DNA from: Hysterangium stoloniferum
Taxonomy: Eukaryota; Basidiomycota; Agaricomycetes; Hysterangiales; Hysterangiaceae
Direction of reading: 5' to 3'
DNA length: 64,000 bases
Assembly: GCA_015178975.1 (NCBI GenBank)
Contig: WHVD01000132.1
Coordinates: 62,001-126,000 of the forward strand
The number at the start of each line of letters is the position of its first letter. The stretch's first letter is position 1. Both the position numbers and the translations under genes were made by a program. Below are positions 32,290 through 44,700 of this stretch, piece after piece. Under the pieces are notes generated by a model that had not been told where the DNA came from, did no database searches, and saw only the letters and a program-made list of their open reading frames with translations.

Positions 32290-33088
32290 TTTCTTCAAAA
32301 CATGTGTCTGTATTCAGGTATGTAATTGAATATTAGGTACCGGAGTAGCCACCTGACGCTACTATAAAAATGGAACATATCTACCTATCTATCATATTTA
32401 TATACATAGAGCTCAGGTAGATAAGTCAAAAGTGACCATAGAATGAAGCTGATATTGTCTTATATTGAGTGGAGAAATTGTTGGTAGTTATCTAGACCAT
32501 GCAAGAAGTTTGCTTGTAAAGGTCTCATAGTTTAGTTGTAATGTTGTATCATCATGAGTATGTAAGCTATTTGTTGGTTGTGTGTTCGATTTGTGTTTTG
32601 TGTAAATTAATTAAATCTCATTTGCTCCATGTACCTCTTGGGTGCCTAATCATTGGCCACAATGAGAGCTAGTAATCAAAGATTTAATTAGAGCTGGGAC
32701 AAACATAAGAGAGGGAGTTGTGTGGTCCTGTCAGGTTGTTTGACCTGCTCCACCCTTTTTTATTTTTATTTAGTTGACATGACCTGTCCAAGCTTGATTA
32801 ACCCTGTTCAGGTCCACGTGACCTGTTCAGGCCTAAGCAGGTCACCTGACTAGCCTAGACAGGCCTTGTCCAAGTCTTCAACAGAATCAGGCCTGATCTG
32901 TCAGTTGGCAAATCTGAGTGTCTGACTGACCTGCTCAGGCCTGCTTAGGTCTGAGCAGAGGTTTTCTATTTTCATGACAGAATGGAGTGATTCTTTGGTC
33001 AATTCACTTGTTACAGTGGAATGAGTAATTGCTTATTGGAACTGTATGCTCAAGGATTAAGAATGCAACCACTCCACCACTGTGTTAC
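32290..33088. other. No gene; CAGGCCTG-rich stretch
   Basis: 32730-32965 is dense in GACCTG, CAGGCCTG and GCTCAGGC words on both strands. No frame of interest. 33030-33088 has weak similarity to a tRNA head on the minus strand (see rejected items). Confidence 0.35.
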
Positions 33089-34360
33089 TGTAATGTATTC
33101 AGGGGTTTCTCTTAGATAGCTCAATATATGCTATAGTGTCACAGAGCTTCAACAATAAAACAAGCAAAGGTCCAGTAATTTAAATACTGATAGATTAATG
33201 AGCTGCACTATGAAGCTTAAACAACTCAAATCAATGCTTATTTTGATTATTGAAAGGTTCAATAGAACTGTGTATGACTCTTTTAGCAAATAAAAGAACT
33301 ATTCCTTGAGACTATTATAGGGCTAGAAGCTGAATATATGCACAGTAACCTAGCAGAGACTTGATATAAAGCTTTGGATTCTTGTATGATTATTTGTAAC
33401 TATTAATAGTTATTTAACAAGGTGTTAAATAATTTATTAATAGAGAAAATAATTTGTATTGGATTATCTGAGTGCTTGTACTTGATTAATTCAATAAACT
33501 TAGGGCTGGGCCTTGAATAATCTAGTATTGGCAGGGAATTTCAGTAAGGATACTTAGATACTTATTAGGTTTATTATGTAATTAATAAGCCTAAAGGGTA
33601 GCTGTGAGGCAGGGGGAACTTAGATGATTAGCTAAGTTCAAGAGTTGCTGACAAAGATTCAAGATTCTGCAAGTGTAGGTGCTTGCAGTTAGTGTATCAG
33701 ACTAAGGCTATTATTGTCCTTAGGATGATTAGATAAGCTTCTGAGCTGTGCAGTAAAATATGTGTGTGATAGATTGATTTTATTGGAAACTTGGCCCTCC
33801 TTATATACATTTTGATAACTAAATATTTAATCATTTATTTATTTTATGAGGTCATTATTTAGGTCATAATGACCTCATATTCTACTTATATTTTACCCTT
33901 TATTTACCATGTGATTCCCCTCTCTGAGACAAGGGTTCCAACCTTTGGCTTGAACATGAAGGTTCAAGGCCATGGTCCCAGGACAGAAGCAAACGATGAG
34001 TCGGTGGAATCAATTAATGACTCGAGTAGTCACATCCGTGACTTGTGTGATATCCCGACACCAGAGGCTTATCTAATAAGTCACATGACTTCAAAAATGC
34101 ACAAACAAGGCTGCAGCAAGGTGCCGAAAAGCAATAACTAAGTAGATAAAATATAAATAATTAGTTAAAAAATATAATAAAATAAATAAGATATAATAGC
34201 ATTATATGAGCTCATATATGCTATTATTATGCAAAGTTAAAAGGAATAAGGCCTTATATTTCACAATAAAAATATAATAAAAATACAATAAATTTGAAAA
34301 AATATTAAATAATTCACAGAAAATTAAGAGAATATTATGAGATGAGGCTGATACCTCACA
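33089..34360 (+). mobile_element. Solo LTR, family G, copy 1 (1272 bp)
   Basis: TGTAATGTATTC..GATACCTCACA, flanked by GTTAC (33084-33088) and GTTAT (34361-34365), a one-mismatch duplication. It matches the reverse complement of 42006-43330 over its full length. The short frame 33869-34141 is not conserved in the other copy because of repeat expansion there. Orientation is arbitrary. Confidence 0.85.
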
Positions 34361-34378
34361 GTTATGACTGTGTCACAA

Positions 34379-34430
34379 CCTGACAGTCCCCATCAGCCTA
34401 CTGACATCAGTCAGTTTTCAGTTCTTAACA
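34379..34430 (+). mobile_element. LTR end, gypsy family C
   Basis: CTGACAGTCCCCATCAGCC..GTTCTTAACA matches 32180-32229. Confidence 0.55.
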
Positions 34431-35289
34431 CACTGAATGTGAAGCCATAGTGGTGAAGGAAGGGCTAATCCACTCCCAACCATTCCCAGAGGAGGGGGAA
34501 TCCTACTGATTATAGACCAATGAGCCTTGAAATGGCCCAGATTGCATTAAAACACTAATTATTGACTGGCCACATGGGGGACAATGTATCTTGCATATCC
34601 AAAACTTGACATAGCAATATAGATTCCTCATCTAGAATTCCCCACATCCCTATCTCAATTAGTTACATCAAGGAGAAAGTTGTTGCTATTACTTCATCTT
34701 TGGTAAGTAAGGAATGGAAGAGAAACTGTGGAATAACAGGCTGGGCTTAAAGCCTTAAAGGCAGTTTTTCTGTTGCTCCATGAGTATACAGAGCCAATGG
34801 GAGCAACCAAGGTGTCTCCCTCCTGCTCAACAATTACCATTGGACAGCAACCAGTCATAGAAGACATGATTGTGAAATGTGACTTGGAACCTATGGCTCC
34901 ACAGTATTCAGACACATCCCAAATTTGACATGTGTTGCAAGGAAGGACAGATAGTCCTTCCAAAACTTCAGCCAGTCCCTGAGAATTTAAGGTCCCTCTA
35001 GAGGATGGTACAGACAATGGCAGGGAGTTTCACAAAGATATTTGAGCATACAATAGTGCATTTGTACATTCACTGATTAGTTGATTCCCCAATTGCTGCT
35101 TGGGAAGTAAGAAGTAAGAATACACAGACAGGAGACACAGTTAAATGATGTATTATATTTATTGAGGAGTGCCATATCAAGCCATTCAGTAACCATGGCA
35201 TGGATTGAAATTCGAGCAAGTGAGGAGAACCGCATATTGGTAGTAGAACAAGGCCGGGAAGGGGGTGGGTAAATGGAGCTGTAGTGAAA
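34431..35289 (-). other. No supported gene; one unassigned minus frame
   Basis: The minus frame 35017-34694 (107 residues, Cys-containing, SVLPCNTCQIWDVSEYCG) has amino-acid use that could be real but matches nothing I know. It lies just downstream of the kinase stop at 35290. Confidence 0.25.
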
Positions 35290-36424
35290 TTAGATACTGG
35301 GGGAGTAATCAAACCTTCTAATCCACCCATAATCCGTTTCGACAAATCTGATGTCAGCTTTGTATTCATCAAGAAGAAGCGTGCCCCTCTTTAATGACCG
35401 CCCAATAAACCAGTCGAAATGCCCATCATCTGCCCATCTTTCTTTAGCCATTCTGTTTTGGAAGAGCCCTTTGAGGAAAATATAGTCGGGTTTATCTTCA
35501 AATCCTAGACTGCGACAATGATTATAATACGTTTTAAACTCGGGAGGCGAACGAGAAAGGAAATCGTCGAACGACTGTCCTCCTTTCATTTCGCCTAGGA
35601 GGGGATAATCTTGGGGGCGTTCTGCTTTTGTACCTTGCCAAGGCAATGACCCGTGAAAAAAATAAAGCAGTGTATTGCCGACTGCTTCCATGTCATCGCG
35701 TCGGCTAGATTCTGTAAAACCCAATAGTAGCTTTATGTAACGTCTCTTGACTTAGAAGACGCAACAAACCTCTGCCAAAATGCACATTATAACTGGAGAA
35801 ACGAGGCGTGCCTATGGGCCCTAGGCCTTCACGATACGGGATATGGTCCCCAGTCGATGGGTCGAGATAAAGCTTCGAATGTCCGAAATCAAATATTTGA
35901 ACAACATGAGCACGGCTCTTGGTTCCCATGGCGAAGTTTTGGGGTTTGATGTCACGAATAATAATGCCACGGGAGTGGGCAAATTCGACCCTTTCTAGCT
36001 AAAGAAAGGAATAATATCAAACACTATGACTGTAACTTCAGAGGACAAACGGACTAACCATTTGCAGAGCAAGCATTGTGACCGTTCTGTGTGTGAATGT
36101 ACCTCGACATAACCTCCGGAGATGCTCCAGTGTCGGTCCAACCCTATCCATAATCAAGGCATGTACATTACCATCCGGACCGGCCCACCTGATCCGAGGA
36201 ACCCCGGGATGACTGCCAAAGACTTTGTATACCTGAGCTTCATATGGGACTGTATACTTCTCGTCGGATTTGTCCTCTGGTGTCTCCATTTTAATTGCAA
36301 CATGGTTTCCAGAAAGGACATGGTATCCTGCGTAGACCTGCCCTGAAATAGTAAAAGCATTCGTCAGCATGGAGCAAACAATAATAAATCAATTGTACGA
36401 ACCGCTGCTACCGCTGCCAAGATG
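35290..36424 (-). CDS. Casein-kinase-1-like protein kinase domain
   Basis: Exons: 36424-36402 (HLGSGSS), 36341-36059, 35998-35770, 35711-35290; introns of 60, 60 and 58 bp. Joined text shows a glycine loop LGSGSSGQVYAG, VAIK, GIIIRDIKPQNFAMG (HRD is IRD here, so the His is lost while Asp and Lys stay), FDFGHSKLYLDP as DFG, and the CK1-type signature GTPRFSSYNVHFGRE and SRRDDMEAVGNTLLYF. The C-terminus ends DYGWIRRFDYSPSI. No start codon lies in front of the first exon: upstream in the same frame is the end of the HAD-like gene, separated by one TAG. It may be the C-terminal part of that gene, or a kinase that has lost its 5' end. CK1 enzymes phosphorylate Ser/Thr; the target is unknown. Confidence 0.8.
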
Positions 36425-38346
36425 CTACAAAGCTTGGAAAAATGTGTGCACTCGAAATTCTCTACTATGAGGGTGCTCAAGTTCGGCCGGCTCCGCAGAA
36501 ATATGTGATGATGATGCTTCTAACGTGTTGCATAGATCTAACAAGTCATCCGAATATATCGTAGGCTCCCACCGTGAGGTATCGACTTCAGGTTCACATA
36601 CTTCACTGGTTGGGAGCAAGACAGTCGGGAACCCTGCTGCTGTTGCAGGCTCGACGGTGCGGAAAGAGCTTGCTGTGACCACGAGGATCTGCGCAGGCTG
36701 GATGTCTCTGTAGGAAACTTGACACCGTTGATGGAGTGCAGGAAAGACTGAGGGTGTTGGCAAAAATAAGTCTTCCGGACTGTCTACCGTCTGATAAGAA
36801 ATATCTGTCAGAAGCTCGGGTGGAAATTCAGGAAGAGAGTAGACACTCTGCAAGGGAAGCGGGAGTCCAACCACCACATAACCACGATGATGCAGGGATT
36901 TTATCACCCCTAGGGCGTCAGGATAGAAGCTGATTTTCAGGATAGTTCTGGTTGCGTCTTGCAACAATTTGTCGTCAACGTCAATTTCAAGACGAACTGA
37001 CATTTCCTTCAGCGCGTTGTAAACGATATCGTCGTAAGAAACGGCTTTGTTAGCTAAGTACCGAAGGGATTCACACTCAATGTAATGGGCCATTAGGGTA
37101 TCACTGGCTATATCTTCAGGTACGAGCATGCGCAACCCCCTTTCTAAAGATGACCGACGATTCTAAAGAACATTCAGTCCCCTTCACTTCCACAACAATA
37201 GGTTTACTTACAAGAAGCGTCCCCAACAAATCAAAGGCAATAACCTTAATGTCAGAGGCCGAGACTGCAGGTTGGTTAGGTGGAACATCCTCCAAGTCGT
37301 CGTCAAGTCCCTCATCCCAGTCCCAATCGAAAGGTGCCGAATCATTGTCATCTTTGGGAACACGCAGGTCGCCGTTGTGGGGGATCACCATGGACTGCAA
37401 AATCAATGCGTTCTTTTTGAAACCAGCATAGAATGTAGGGTACAGTCCGGTGTACACAGATATCGGCAGCATCGGTGACGTTCGAGGAAAGCCATTGTCT
37501 AAATAATACTATAGCAGGCGTGAGATAACACCTGACGACAATACCAAAGCATACCTGGCAGTGATTGGAAGCCCATATGATCGTATTGCCCACCCCACCC
37601 CAAGAATAATCAGCACACAACCTCAAAATAAAAAAGAGATTAGCCGAAAGGACTATGCCATCATATCTGTAGGTAGCATACTGTTGAAATATTGCCATCT
37701 CTTCGTATATTGAAGGCTTCTCCGTTAATGATTTGACCTCTTCCTTCGCAAGGATTCTGGTCTCCTCTAGGACCGTGCTATCGAACACGCAGGCGTACCT
37801 TGGCTTCAGATATTCTTTTGAGACTTCATCGGCACGCGTCCAGTAGCCGCCATGATGACTTTCAAGATACTCATCCATATGGGCTCTCATTATCTCTCGG
37901 AAAAAAGTAAAGCTTTCCTCATCTAAATGGTGAGCTAGCGAGGGGATATTGGCTTTGTCCGAATCATCAGGGATGTGTGGGGATGTGTGTAGGTAAAGAG
38001 ATAAGTGGCCAGAATTCAGCGGTGGTTCAACACGGAGAAGCCTACTCTTTTGGTTAAACTTGGAGGCGAGAGTGAAGAAGTGCTGTGGATTTTCACCAGG
38101 CGGTTTTTGGCGCGACACCAGGAAAAGAATATGATTAAAATCAGCAGATATATTTTTACAATCTATCTCAGAAAGACACAAACGCAATGCTAAGAAGGGG
38201 CGGGTTGGGAACGCAGCGGCCTGACACAACCCATAGTGGGATGTCCAATTGGCTGAAATACGCTTGGATAGTTTTGCGATATGAAATGAGTGAGCTGGCC
38301 AGGAAGTAGACATCATGGAGTCGCTTGCGGAGATTGAAATACTCAT
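36425..38346 (-). CDS. Uncharacterised N-terminal region plus HAD-like hydrolase domain
   Basis: Exons 38346-37555, 37508-37212, 37162-36425; introns of 46 and 49 bp with phase kept. I start at the ATG at 38346 (MSISISASD); a GTG lies further up. The first about 360 residues match nothing I know (YSWGGVGNTIIWASNHCQYY, TGLYPTFYAGFKKNALILQS) and end in an acidic linker (DWDWDEGLDDDLEDVPPNQP). Then a HAD motif I, VIAFDLLGTLL (D-x-x-G-T; HADs usually have a second Asp two residues on, here Leu), the cap region, PDALGVIKSLHHRGY, ILVVTASSF as motif II (S/T position) and a C-terminus EPTIYSDDLLDLCNTLE. The missing second Asp argues against normal phosphatase chemistry. It leads directly, in frame, into the kinase region. 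Confidence 0.7.
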
Positions 38347-38363
38347 GAAACTGCGTCCGAACA

Positions 38364-39234
38364 CTAATTGTTATGACCTACTGGCTTACGCCTACGTTTG
38401 CCTAATCCTTATCAGGCACTTCTGGTCTTCCTAAATCGACATAAGGGTGCTAACCTGGCATGCCGTTCTGTCCAAACACAGATGGTATAACAACTAACTC
38501 TCAGTCGACACAGACGAGTGTAAACTACTATATTTAGTACCTGTGACACTGTAAGTAAACTACCAAACATTATAATCACGGGTCTCGTACAGGTATAAAC
38601 GACTGAGGTATGTGTCGCGCTGGTACAGAATATTTGTGTATATGCCTTGCGAGACATGTAGCCGTAGCTGGCTGCACTCGGTGTAATCTGTTATGCCGTA
38701 TTGCCAAGCATGAGTGAACTCAATACGTGGAATTTGAAACACAATACAAACATCAATCAAATAAAAAATAGGAGGCACAAAGAAGTACCGATTTGCCCCA
38801 AGTACTGTAATTTGAATGGACTTATTATAATGTACATGGCTATTGTTTCATCGCACCCGACGGTCTTGTGACAAACCTTTTGCGAGCGACTATAGAACCT
38901 GAGCTCAAAGAAAGTTCTAACTTTTTTGAGAATAGAGATGCCCCTAATAACGAGCGATTGGTATGGGAAATTCTTATCGCAAGGAGCAACAAGCGGATTG
39001 GGTCTGGGAAAGGGGAAAATGTAACTTGATTGGCCGATCGGGGTATTTTTTGTAATAGTACCCACCTGACTCCACAGTGTTGAAAAGACCGTCTCCGACT
39101 AACCGTCTTACGATTGATTTGGATTGTTTTACTTTGCTGCTCTATGGATATTTGGTGGAGCGCCTTGCCAGCGTCTCCTGATGTCGAATCAACCGCCAGA
39201 TGCAAATATTGTTGACTGACCCGATAGACCTACC
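38364..39234. other. No supported gene
   Basis: A minus frame 39205-38840 (121 residues, Arg/Ser-rich, no known motif) is the longest. The region lies between the HAD gene start and the hAT element; the HAD promoter should be near 38350-38600 but no clear box is visible. Confidence 0.3.
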
Positions 39235-42005
39235 ACGGGGTGTAGTGGTTTGCAAGGCCGGGCCCAAAGCCCGAAAGCCCCGGCTACCGAGCCCTCAAAG
39301 CCCGAGCCGAGCCGAGCCTTCACACAAGGCTCAGGCGGCCCGAGGGCTCAGCCCCCAGGATTTTGAAAGCCTGAGCCGAGCCCTTGGGCCCGGGCTTTTA
39401 GTCATACACCATGGTGCTCCACTTGGTTCAACTGTACAGTTTTCAACTGCCCTGACCAAAACGGTTCAAGAGACCCAGATTCGAGGTAACTTCCAATGGC
39501 AAAGGGTGCTACATCAATGCCATCAGTGCCATCAGTGTCCCGCCCCAAATGGGGTTTACATCCAGCAAGCAAAGTTGTCGACCCAGCAAACATTGCATCT
39601 GCTGAGCTGCACTCTCACAAAGATGCTATCAATGCAAGAAGGATGGCTGAAGCTGCTGAGGCTGCTAGTGGTCAAGATACAACAAGATCAACACTAGAAA
39701 CATCTGGGTGGACATCACCAATTCTACCAACAACTGTCACTTCATTGCTGGAACTACCCACAACTGGCAAGTGTTCAAACCTGACGATTGAGGGTGGTGA
39801 TGACTCTGACAATGATCAAGACCTGATTAGGCATTGTACATCATGTCTTGCTTGAGTTGTTTTTGGTTACTAACTCTTGAAACCTAGGGAGCAAAAAGTC
39901 ACAACACTTAATCATTATCAATGAGAGTGATGAGGAAAGGCAAGGTGTTTCAGAAAATTCACCAGAGCAAGGCAAGACATTCTCATTCAGATAATATAGT
40001 AGACTGAATTATAAACCATAATCTGCCACCAGAGAGTCGTCAATCAGAAGCCATTGACAAAGATGGTTTTCTCATCGATGTGGACATCCAACCTATTCCC
40101 AATGCTGTCCCAAAAATGTCATTGAAGGATTGAAGCCGTGACATTGATCATTTCTTCACACCAAGCTTTATCCAGAAAGACAAAAATTACCGCAATTGTC
40201 ACATTTGCTCGTGAGTGTTTATACAACTGTGGAAACCTTTCCCTCGTTGACCTCTGGTGCCTGGCTTTACAGTAGAAAGTCTCTGAAACATAAGGTGTCT
40301 CTTGTCACAGATGTGACCACCTGTCGATGACATATGGAATCATATCACAAAGTAAATTCATCTATTCTTATATTTCCACTTCATTGAATGCTTTATCCTA
40401 TGGTAGGGAGTATACCTCAAATGGGCCACTGAAAATGAGTTCCAATCAATGTTGCCCAAGGATGCTAAATGTCATCGTCAGGCAACCATGAAGGACACAC
40501 AACAATGCCTGGATCCTCACCTGGAAGAGAAACCACATCGAGAGAGTCATTACATACACAGATAACCTGTTTTGTGAGGCAGCAATAGGGTGGCTTGTAT
40601 CGACTGACCAGGTAACAAAGGTTCTAATCATACAATACAGTACATGTTCAAATGATGTTTGATGATAGCCAATCCAAGCATTCCACCACCCAGCTTTCCA
40701 AAAGATGATACATATTGCAGCACATGCAACCAATGGGGTGAAGATTCCAAATGGCCGCCAAACATGCCAGGTGATCCTTGACACCTTCACGGCACAACTG
40801 ATTGCACTATGTAGGAGGCTAACAGTGTGATCAAATCATATCACTCTTTATTTATGTTTTGCTGACAGTCATCCCATAGAGTGACATGGTAAAAGGTAAA
40901 GTTAGTTTTAACTTGTGATGCATGGCAGGCCTCAAATATCAATGGTTACTTTGCTGTTACTGGGTCCTGGATTGAGGAGGTCAATGGTCAGTGGGAACTT
41001 CAGACCACATTGCTAGGTTTTACACAGTTGAACAATGCACACCATGGTGTGCAGCTGGGTCAAGCCTTGTTCAAGATTGTTGCACACTTGGGGATTACAC
41101 ATAAGGTATGTCACACTTAAAACTCCCAAAGCAAGTTGACTGTCATCAGTAAATATAGATTGGTCATGTAACTTGCAACAATGCATCAAACAATGGTACC
41201 ATGCTCAAAGAGTTTGCAAAACATATCTGTGCAGAGACGGGACAAACATTCCACCCAGAAAAAGATTGTATTCAGTGCATGAGACTTCTATTTCATCTTC
41301 TCCCTTTAACATGGACAGCTCCTAGATGTCTCACTCATATTATCAACCTTGTGACACAGGCATTGATTTTGACACACAGCAAGTCAAAACACTGCGGTCC
41401 AGCAGAACCAGAGGTTGACCTCATGTTTGGTAATGGGCATGATGTGGTGGGCCTTGTGCGGGCAATAAGTGTCAAGGCAACCAACATCCTATTCCCTTCA
41501 CCCATAACCCACTGTTGATGACATGCATCCAGGCACATTCCTCTGCAAAACGGAAGCAGCTCTTTGCAGACCTTCAGCACCATGTCAATATGAAGCCAAT
41601 TCATCAGCTCCTTATTGACATGCCAGTTCGCTGGTCATCAACATATATCATGACTTCACAAATTGAATTAATGGGTGATGTAAGTACTGTTATGATGACA
41701 TGCATATTTACTGACATGAACAGATTATCAATACATTTGTATACGAAATTGGAAGGGATGAGAAAGACCTCATGAAACGTGAAAAAATTGATAATCTATG
41801 GCTTGATGCTGGGGAATGGGATGAATTAAAGTTATTTAATGATCTTCTCGCTGTAAGCCTAACTTTGTTCTCATTCCTGTTGTCATTGAATGTTCAGGGT
41901 TTCTAGCATGCCGACAATGCTCAACATGCATTCTCATCAGACCAGGCACCCACCCTGCACCTTGTGTTACCTGCCCTTGAAGCACTACACAAGGCATGGA
42001 GTTCT

Positions 42006-43330
42006 TGTGATGTATCAGCATCATCTCATAATATCCTCTTAATTTTCTGTGGATTATTTAATATTCTTTCGAATTTATTGTATTTTTATTATATTTTTAT
42101 TGTGAAAAATAGGCCTTATTCATTTTAACTTGGCATAAATAATAGCATATATGGACTCATATTATGCTATTATATCTTAGTTAATTTATTATAATTTTTA
42201 ACTAATTATTTATATTTTATTTACTTAGTTATTACCTTTCAGCACCTTGTGCAGCCTAGTTTGCGCATTTTTGGAGTCATGTGACCTATTACATAAGCCT
42301 CCAGTGTCGGGATGTCACAAAGGTCACGAATGTGACTACACGAGTCACACAAGTCACGAATGTGACTACACGAGTCACACAAGTCACGAACGTGACTACC
42401 CGAGTCATTATTAGGTTCCGCCGACTCATCGTTTGCTCCCGTCCCGGGACCGCGGCCTTGAACCTTCATGTTCAAGCAAGAGGTTAGAACCCTTGTCTCA
42501 GAGAAGGGAATCACATGTTAAACAAAGGGTAAATAATGAGTAGAATATGAGGTCATTATGATCTCACTAATGACCTCATAAACTAAATAGTTAGCTAATC
42601 ATTGAGTTATCAAAATGTATATAAGGAGGGCCAAGTTTCCAATAAAACCAATCTATCACACACATATTTTACAGTACAGCACAGAAGCTTACCTCATCAT
42701 CCTAAGGACAATAATAGCCTTAGTCTGATACACTCACTGTAAGCACCTACACTTGCAGCATCTTGAATCTTTGTCAGCAACTCTTGGACTTAGCTAATCA
42801 TCTAAGTTCCCCAGCCTCACAGCTACCCTTTAGGCTTATTAATTAGATAATAAACCTAATAAGTATCTAGTATCCTTACTGAAATCCCTGCCAATACTAG
42901 ATTACTCAAGGCCCAGCCCTAAGTTTATTGAATTAATCAAGTACAAGCACTCAGATAATCCAATACAATTTATTTTCTCTATTAATAAATTATTTAACAC
43001 CTTGTTAAATAACTATTAATAGTTACAAATAAGCATACAAGAATCCGAAGCTCTTATATCAAGTCTCTGCCAAGTTACTGCGCATATATTCAGCTTCCAG
43101 CCCCTATTCTCAAGGAATAGTTCTTGTATTTGCTAAAAGAGTCATACACAGTTCTATTGAACCTTTCAATAATCAAAATAAGCATTGATTTGAGTTGTTT
43201 AAGCTTCATAGCGCAGCTCATTAATCTATCAGTATTTAAATTACTGGACCTTTGCTTGTTTTATTGTTGAAGCTCTGTGACACTATAGCATATATTGAGC
43301 TATCTAAGAGAATCCCCTGAATACATTACA
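42006..43330 (-). mobile_element. Solo LTR, family G, copy 2 (1325 bp)
   Basis: In minus sense TGTAATGTATTC..GATACATCACA. Perfect target duplication GTTCT (42001-42005 and 43331-43335). It splits an exon of the hAT transposase. Longer than copy 1 partly because of a 30-bp repeat expansion. Confidence 0.93.
42315..42405 (+). repeat. 30-bp minisatellite inside LTR G copy 2
   Basis: GTCACGAATGTGACTACACG plus ten more bases is present three times in a row; copy 1 (near 34030) has it once. Each unit contains the inverse words GTCAC and GTGAC. Confidence 0.88.
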
Positions 43331-44700
43331 GTTCTCAACATGCTCGTGTGAAGTATCAGGCCTTTGTTGCTGCTCTGGATGCAGGCTTGGTTAAAATTGC
43401 AGAGTACTATGATCGAACTGCTGATTCCGATGCATACACTTTTGCTATGTGTGTGTAACAACATTTCATAATTTTTTCCTGATGCTAACACACATATCTT
43501 GCAGTTCTCGATCCCTCACAAAAGACCGAATACATTCGGAGATACTGGGGTGTAGATAAACTCAACAACATCCTCTTACGTGCTGAAGAGATTGTATGTT
43601 TCATCATCTACGAACCAAAGAAACTCCAAAACTGGCTGTCAGTACAGGGAATGTTACACAGAGATGTATATAGGTAACCCAGTGCCACCACCAAATCGGA
43701 CAGGAAGCTTGATGACACACAAAGTCGGGATCTTGCTTCATGAACTATCAGACAGTGAAGATGATGCAGACACACATATACAGAATGCTCACACTGACCC
43801 AAATGACCCATGGCGCGAAGACTTCAAGGCTATTTACATTCAAGGGATGAACTTGGGACCATGACAATTGTCGAATGGTGGGGGGTATGGATATGTCTTG
43901 TATACTATATGTGATATACTCATGCTGTCATCACAGTGGAATTCAACCAGGTACCCAGTCTGGGCCTCACTAGCTCAGGACTACCTTCCTGTCATGGCAT
44001 CATCTGTCTCTAGTGAACATGCATTTTCGTCAGCTGGAATAACTATCAGCAAATGTTGTAGTCAGCTCAAACCTGACATTATTGAGGCTTTACAGTTCCT
44101 CAAGTGCCTCCATTGCCGAGAACTGATCTACCAAGAAGAACCAAGCACAATCTTGGAGTGTGTTGAGGGGAGTGGGGAGCCTGGGAGTTGGGATGACTTC
44201 ATTGGAGACCTTGAAGATGATGAGGGCTTTGAGGATTTAGATGAGGAGGAGGTTTTTGTTCAAAGTGTTGTGTAGGTACAACATCAGAGAAATTCGACAC
44301 ATTTTGCATCCTAGAGCCGCGGCCTGAGCCTGAGCCGAGCCTGAGCCCTCTACCTGGGCTCAGCTCGAGGTTTAGGAAAGCCCGAGCCCTACTAAGCCGA
44401 GCCCAAGCCGGGGTTTTGAGCCGAGCAGGGCCCTGCAAACCACTAGCGGGGTGCGATGTTGGCCTTTGATTGTGAATACCTCCCATATATATTGTAATAC
44501 AAATCGGAGTTGTGCAAAGGGACACGTGCCTCGTCTTATCTTGGTTGGCGGTCATTATTAGCGAATAAATAGGACCTATTCAGTGAAACTCTGGATCTCA
44601 CTTCTCTCCGATATTGATAACATTCACAAGATAATTGCTAGTGTGAGTATCTCTACGAGGCTTTATTGTTCCTTAGGGCGGCAAATTGTGAGCATATATA

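Larger units (their letters stand above)
39496..44275 (+). pseudogene. hAT transposase, multi-exon, with BED finger and hATC domain
   Basis: Start ATG 39496 (MAKGATSMPS). Pieces in order: acidic N-terminus to 39855; HFFTPSFIQKDKNYRNCHIC and later HMESYHK (40150-40350), a BED-type C-C-H-H finger; NLFCEAAIGWLVSTDQ, PIQAFHHPAFQKMI and ASNINGYFAVTGSW (40560-40950); WELQTTLLGFTQL; CLTHIINLVTQALI (41330-41370); MPVRWSSTYIMTSQIELM (41620-41680); ALEALHKAWSS, cut by a solo LTR at 42006; QHARVKYQAFVAALDAG (43335-43400); KTEYIRRYWGVDKLNNIL; and the hATC dimerisation region YPVWASLAQDYLPVMASSV and SSEHAFSSAGITISK, ending 44275. Stops include TGA at 40131-40133 and at 40328-40330. Introns of 50-90 bp join the pieces. 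Confidence 0.88.
39243..44445 (+). mobile_element. hAT transposon (5.2 kb including a nested solo LTR)
   Basis: Terminal inverted repeats TAGTGGTTTGCAAGGCC (39243) and inverse GGCCCTGCAAACCACTA (44445). 8-bp target duplication ACGGGGTG / GCGGGGTG (39235-39242 and 44446-44453, one mismatch). GC-rich subterminal regions (39255-39400, 44310-44430) repeat CCGAGCC words on both strands, typical transposase-binding arrays in hATs. A solo LTR at 42006-43330 interrupts it. Confidence 0.93.

Noticed and set aside
33020-33088. tRNA-like head on the minus strand (GTGGAGTGGTTGCATTC)
   Set aside because: An A-box-like word is present but the B-box position reads CAGTTCCAATA, too far from GGTTCRANYCC, and the stems do not pair. 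Not listed as tRNA or SINE.
42315-42405. CRISPR-like array (30-bp repeats)
   Set aside because: Repeats are directly adjacent without spacers, in a eukaryotic LTR: a minisatellite.
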